This document shows, piece by piece, positions 4,588 through 6,788 of a stretch of DNA of 6,788 bases (position 1 is the stretch's first letter; each line of letters begins with the position of its first letter). The DNA comes from Oscillospiraceae bacterium. GTDB taxonomy: Bacteria; Bacillota_A; Clostridia; Oscillospirales; Oscillospiraceae. The notes under the pieces were generated by a model. The model made no database searches. It saw only the letters and a program-made list of their open reading frames with translations, and was not told where the DNA came from. A program made the position numbers and the translations under genes. The stretch covers positions 1 through 6,788 of the forward strand of contig JAEDOK010000091.1 of NCBI GenBank assembly GCA_016302005.1, written 5' to 3'.

Positions 4588-4616
4588 TAGCATTTTGCCC
4601 GGAGTTTTGTTATAAT
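4588..4616 (+). promoter_or_regulatory. Promoter of the U32 family gene
   Basis: TGTTATAAT gives a perfect -10 (4611-4616) with an extended TGn. The -35 at 17 bp spacing is weak (TAGCAT, 4588-4593). Transcription would begin at about 4623, leaving a 60-nt leader that has a small GCCT/AGGC hairpin (4648-4664) directly before the ribosome-binding site GAGAGGAG (4665-4672). Confidence 0.75.
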
Positions 4617-4682
4617 CTAAACTGAGAATTTATGAATTTCGGAACCCGCCTTCTTTTCGGAGGCGAGAGGAGCTTGTAATAT

Positions 4683-6767
4683 ATGTTGGAATTACTCAGT
4701 CCCGCCGGATCGGTTGACGCACTGCGGGCGGCGGTCTGCAACGGTGCAGACGCGGTCTACCTCGGCGTGGAGGACTTTAACGCCCGTCACGGCGCGAAAA
4801 ATTTCAAGTTGGACGACCTCGCGGAGAGTGTGCGCTACTGCCATGTGCGCGGGGTGCAGGTGCATCTGACGCTGAACACGCTGGTGTCCGACCGGGAGCT
4901 GCCCGCTGCCGCGAAGACCATTGCCGCCGCAGCCAAGGCGGGGATCGACGCCTTCATTGTGCAGGATCTCGGTATGCTGGAGCTTTGCCGTCAGATCGCG
5001 CCCCGGGTGCCGCTGCACGCCTCGACCCAGATGAGCATCCATTCCCTCGAGGGCGTGCGGGAGGCTGCCGCTCTGGGCGTAAGCCGCGTAGTGCTGGCGC
5101 GGGAGCTGCCGAAGGAGAATATCGCCTTCCTCTGCCGCAACAGCCCGGTGGAGATCGAGGTCTTCGTCCACGGTGCGCTGTGCATGTGTTATTCCGGGCA
5201 GTGCTATATGTCCTCCGTCATCGGGCGGCGCAGCGGCAACCGCGGGCAGTGCGCCCAGCCCTGCCGCCTGCCCTACGGCTATGACCGTTTTGAGGAAAAA
5301 TACCCCCTGAGCCTCAAGGACAACTGCCTTGTGGAGTATTTGCGGGAGTTAGAGCGCCTCGGCGTCGCCAGCGTAAAGATCGAAGGACGCATGAAGCGGG
5401 CGGAATATGTCGCCACGGTCACGCGCATTTACCGCCATGCCATCGACGAGGGCAGCGTCGGGGAAGAGAGCCTGCACGCGCTGCGGGCTGCGTTCTCCCG
5501 TCAGGGCTTCACCCAGGGCTACTATCTCGGCAGGACAGGGGCGGAGATGTGCGGCACACGCGGAAATGAGAAGGAGGACAAGGCGCTGCTGCAAGCCGCC
5601 CGTGCCTCTTACGAAAACGCGGAGACGCAGCGCGTGCCGGTGGATTTTTACGCCATCGTCGCCCGGGGGCAGAATGTGATGCTCGCCGTGCAGGACGATG
5701 CGGGACACGTCTGCAAGGCACAGGGCGCACCCCCGCAGGAGGCGGTGAGCCGGGCGCTGACGCAGGAGGAGCTGACGCAGCGCCTGCAAAAGACCGGCGG
5801 CACGCCCTATCTCTGCCGTGCGGTGCGGTGCATGATCGACCGCGACTTAAGTGTATCGGCTGCGGAACTGAACCAATTGCGCAGGGAGGTGCTGATGCAG
5901 CTGTCTGCCATGCGCGGCAGGAAGGACGCGGCGGAGTTAGGCACATATGCCGAGCCGCAGCGCTTTGCCGGTTCGAAGGAGCCGCCGAAGCTCACGGTCA
6001 GCGTGCTCAAGACCGAGCAGATCACCCCGCGGCTGCTGCAATGTAAGCCCGCCGTGCTCTATGTCCCGCTGTCCGAAATTCTCGCGCAGCAGGAATTTTA
6101 CCGCACCCTTGCCGCAAAGCAGACCCTTGCCGCCATCCTGCCCCGGGTGGTGTGGGACAATGAGATGTCCGCCCTGCTCTCCTCCCTGCGCACCCTGCCC
6201 ATGCTCGGGATCCATCGGGTGCTGACGGGGAATTTGGGGCAGTTCACCGCCGCGCAGTCCAGAGGTCTGGAGGTCGCGGGGGACTTCGGGCTGAATCTCT
6301 ATAACTCCCGCGCCATGCAGCAAATGAAGCACCGGGGGCTCATCAGTGCGACGGCATCCTTTGAAATGACGCTGCCGCAGCTGCGCGACCTGTCCAAGCC
6401 CCTGCCGACGGAGCTGCTGATCTACGGCCGCCTGCCGCTGATGCTGACGGAGAACTGCCTGATACGCGGTCGTTCCGGCGCTTGCAGCTGCGAGACAGGC
6501 GCGGCAAAGCTTGTGGACCGCATCGGCGAGGAGTTCCGCGTCGTGCGCGACTGCGGCACCTGCAGAAGCGTACTGTTAAACGGCAAAAAACTCTATCTTC
6601 TGGATAAAAAGGACGACCTGCGCAAGCTCGGACTCTGGGCAGTGCGTCTCTCGTTTACGACGGAGAATCCCGCCGAGATTGACGGCATTCTCGCCGCATG
6701 GACGGGCAAAGCCCATTTCGATCCCGGTGGCTGCACCAGAGGTCTATACCTCCGCGGCGTCGAGTGA
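4683..6767 (+). CDS. U32 family protein with DUF3656-type C-terminal region (RlhA-like RNA hydroxylation factor)
   Basis: The 694-aa product belongs to the U32 family, historically called collagenase-like peptidases. Some members are now known as RNA hydroxylation proteins: TrhP acts on tRNA U34 and RlhA on 23S rRNA C2501. The N-terminal half is the U32 domain: LLSPAGSVDALRAAV, then the signature EVFVHGALCMCYSGQC. The four family cysteines are C167, C174, C190 and C194 (RGQCAQPCR); C169 is extra. About residues 330-430 look like the DUF3656 region. The C-terminal part has a second Cys cluster (ENCLIRGRSGACSCE, DCGTCRSVLLN). The length is like the long RlhA/YdcP type, not the short TrhP type. 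GAGAGGAG lies 10 nt before the ATG and supports the start. It ends with tandem in-frame stops, TGA then TAA. The family is sure; rRNA hydroxylation is inferred and a peptidase role is less likely. Confidence 0.92.
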   Translation: MLELLSPAGSVDALRAAVCNGADAVYLGVEDFNARHGAKNFKLDDLAESVRYCHVRGVQVHLTLNTLVSDRELPAAAKTIAAAAKAGIDAFIVQDLGMLELCRQIAPRVPLHASTQMSIHSLEGVREAAALGVSRVVLARELPKENIAFLCRNSPVEIEVFVHGALCMCYSGQCYMSSVIGRRSGNRGQCAQPCRLPYGYDRFEEKYPLSLKDNCLVEYLRELERLGVASVKIEGRMKRAEYVATVTRIYRHAIDEGSVGEESLHALRAAFSRQGFTQGYYLGRTGAEMCGTRGNEKEDKALLQAARASYENAETQRVPVDFYAIVARGQNVMLAVQDDAGHVCKAQGAPPQEAVSRALTQEELTQRLQKTGGTPYLCRAVRCMIDRDLSVSAAELNQLRREVLMQLSAMRGRKDAAELGTYAEPQRFAGSKEPPKLTVSVLKTEQITPRLLQCKPAVLYVPLSEILAQQEFYRTLAAKQTLAAILPRVVWDNEMSALLSSLRTLPMLGIHRVLTGNLGQFTAAQSRGLEVAGDFGLNLYNSRAMQQMKHRGLISATASFEMTLPQLRDLSKPLPTELLIYGRLPLMLTENCLIRGRSGACSCETGAAKLVDRIGEEFRVVRDCGTCRSVLLNGKKLYLLDKKDDLRKLGLWAVRLSFTTENPAEIDGILAAWTGKAHFDPGGCTRGLYLRGVE

Positions 6768-6775
6768 TAAAGATG

Positions 6776-6788
6776 ACGAAGGGCTAAG
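6776..6788 (-). repeat. Start of another repeat-element copy, cut by the window end
   Basis: ACGAAGGGCTAAG at 6776-6788 is identical to 2241-2253, the tail end of the right 144-bp element. It begins six bases after the second of the tandem stops of the U32 gene. The hairpin part, if present, lies outside the window. Confidence 0.5.

Noticed and set aside
4298..4610. Replication origin, suggested by DnaA-box-like words
   Set aside because: Only two relaxed-consensus matches, no dnaA/dnaN/rpmH context and no clear DNA-unwinding element.
4623..4682. Riboswitch in the U32 gene leader
   Set aside because: The leader is only about 60 nt with a single short hairpin, too small for a known riboswitch class.

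Overview
The window looks like chromosomal DNA from a GC-rich gut-type clostridium, most likely Oscillospiraceae/Ruminococcaceae. The grounds are: high GC with strong GGAGG ribosome-binding sites; a Thr/Pro/Glu-rich linker after the lipobox of a secreted protease; an RlmI-type methyltransferase and a U32 protein with clostridial-looking sequence; and intergenic space full of GC-rich palindromic repeats. The genus cannot be fixed from this sequence alone.

Layout. Bases 1-377 hold no gene. They carry stacked palindromic repeats, ending in a 144-bp element (221-364). Next, on the minus strand, comes a 599-aa lipoprotein metallopeptidase of the M3/oligoendopeptidase F type (378-2177). A second, inverted copy of the 144-bp element (2247-2390, about 91% identical) lies just upstream of it, so the lipoprotein gene sits inside a large inverted repeat. 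An RlmI-like rRNA methyltransferase follows on the minus strand (2557-3735). A 947-bp divergent intergenic region separates it from a 694-aa U32-family protein with a DUF3656-type C-terminal region, RlhA-like, on the plus strand (4683-6767). The window ends inside what looks like another copy of the repeat tail.

The most interesting part is a compact module at about 3859-4297 in the divergent gap. It has a near-consensus promoter, a roughly 340-nt transcript encoding a 28-aa hydrophobic peptide with a strong Shine-Dalgarno site, and a classic intrinsic terminator. On the opposite strand a second promoter has its -35 in the loop of that terminator. It would drive a roughly 95-nt RNA antisense to the toxin mRNA 3' UTR and ending at a 13-bp hairpin. 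The 5' leader and 3' UTR of the mRNA carry a long inverted repeat able to form about 29 RNA base pairs, including two G-U pairs. The antisense RNA also carries a perfect 9-nt complement of the toxin Shine-Dalgarno. This is the architecture of a type I toxin-antitoxin system of the small holin-like toxin kind. No annotation of it was given, and it is too short for ordinary ORF calling.

The two flanking divergent genes are both predicted RNA-modification enzymes (23S rRNA methylation and hydroxylation). The toxin-antitoxin module is terminated on both sides and looks transcriptionally independent of them. The 380 bp before the U32 gene is AT-richer, with several short palindromes, DnaA-box-like and Spo0A-box-like matches, and a good extended -10 promoter.
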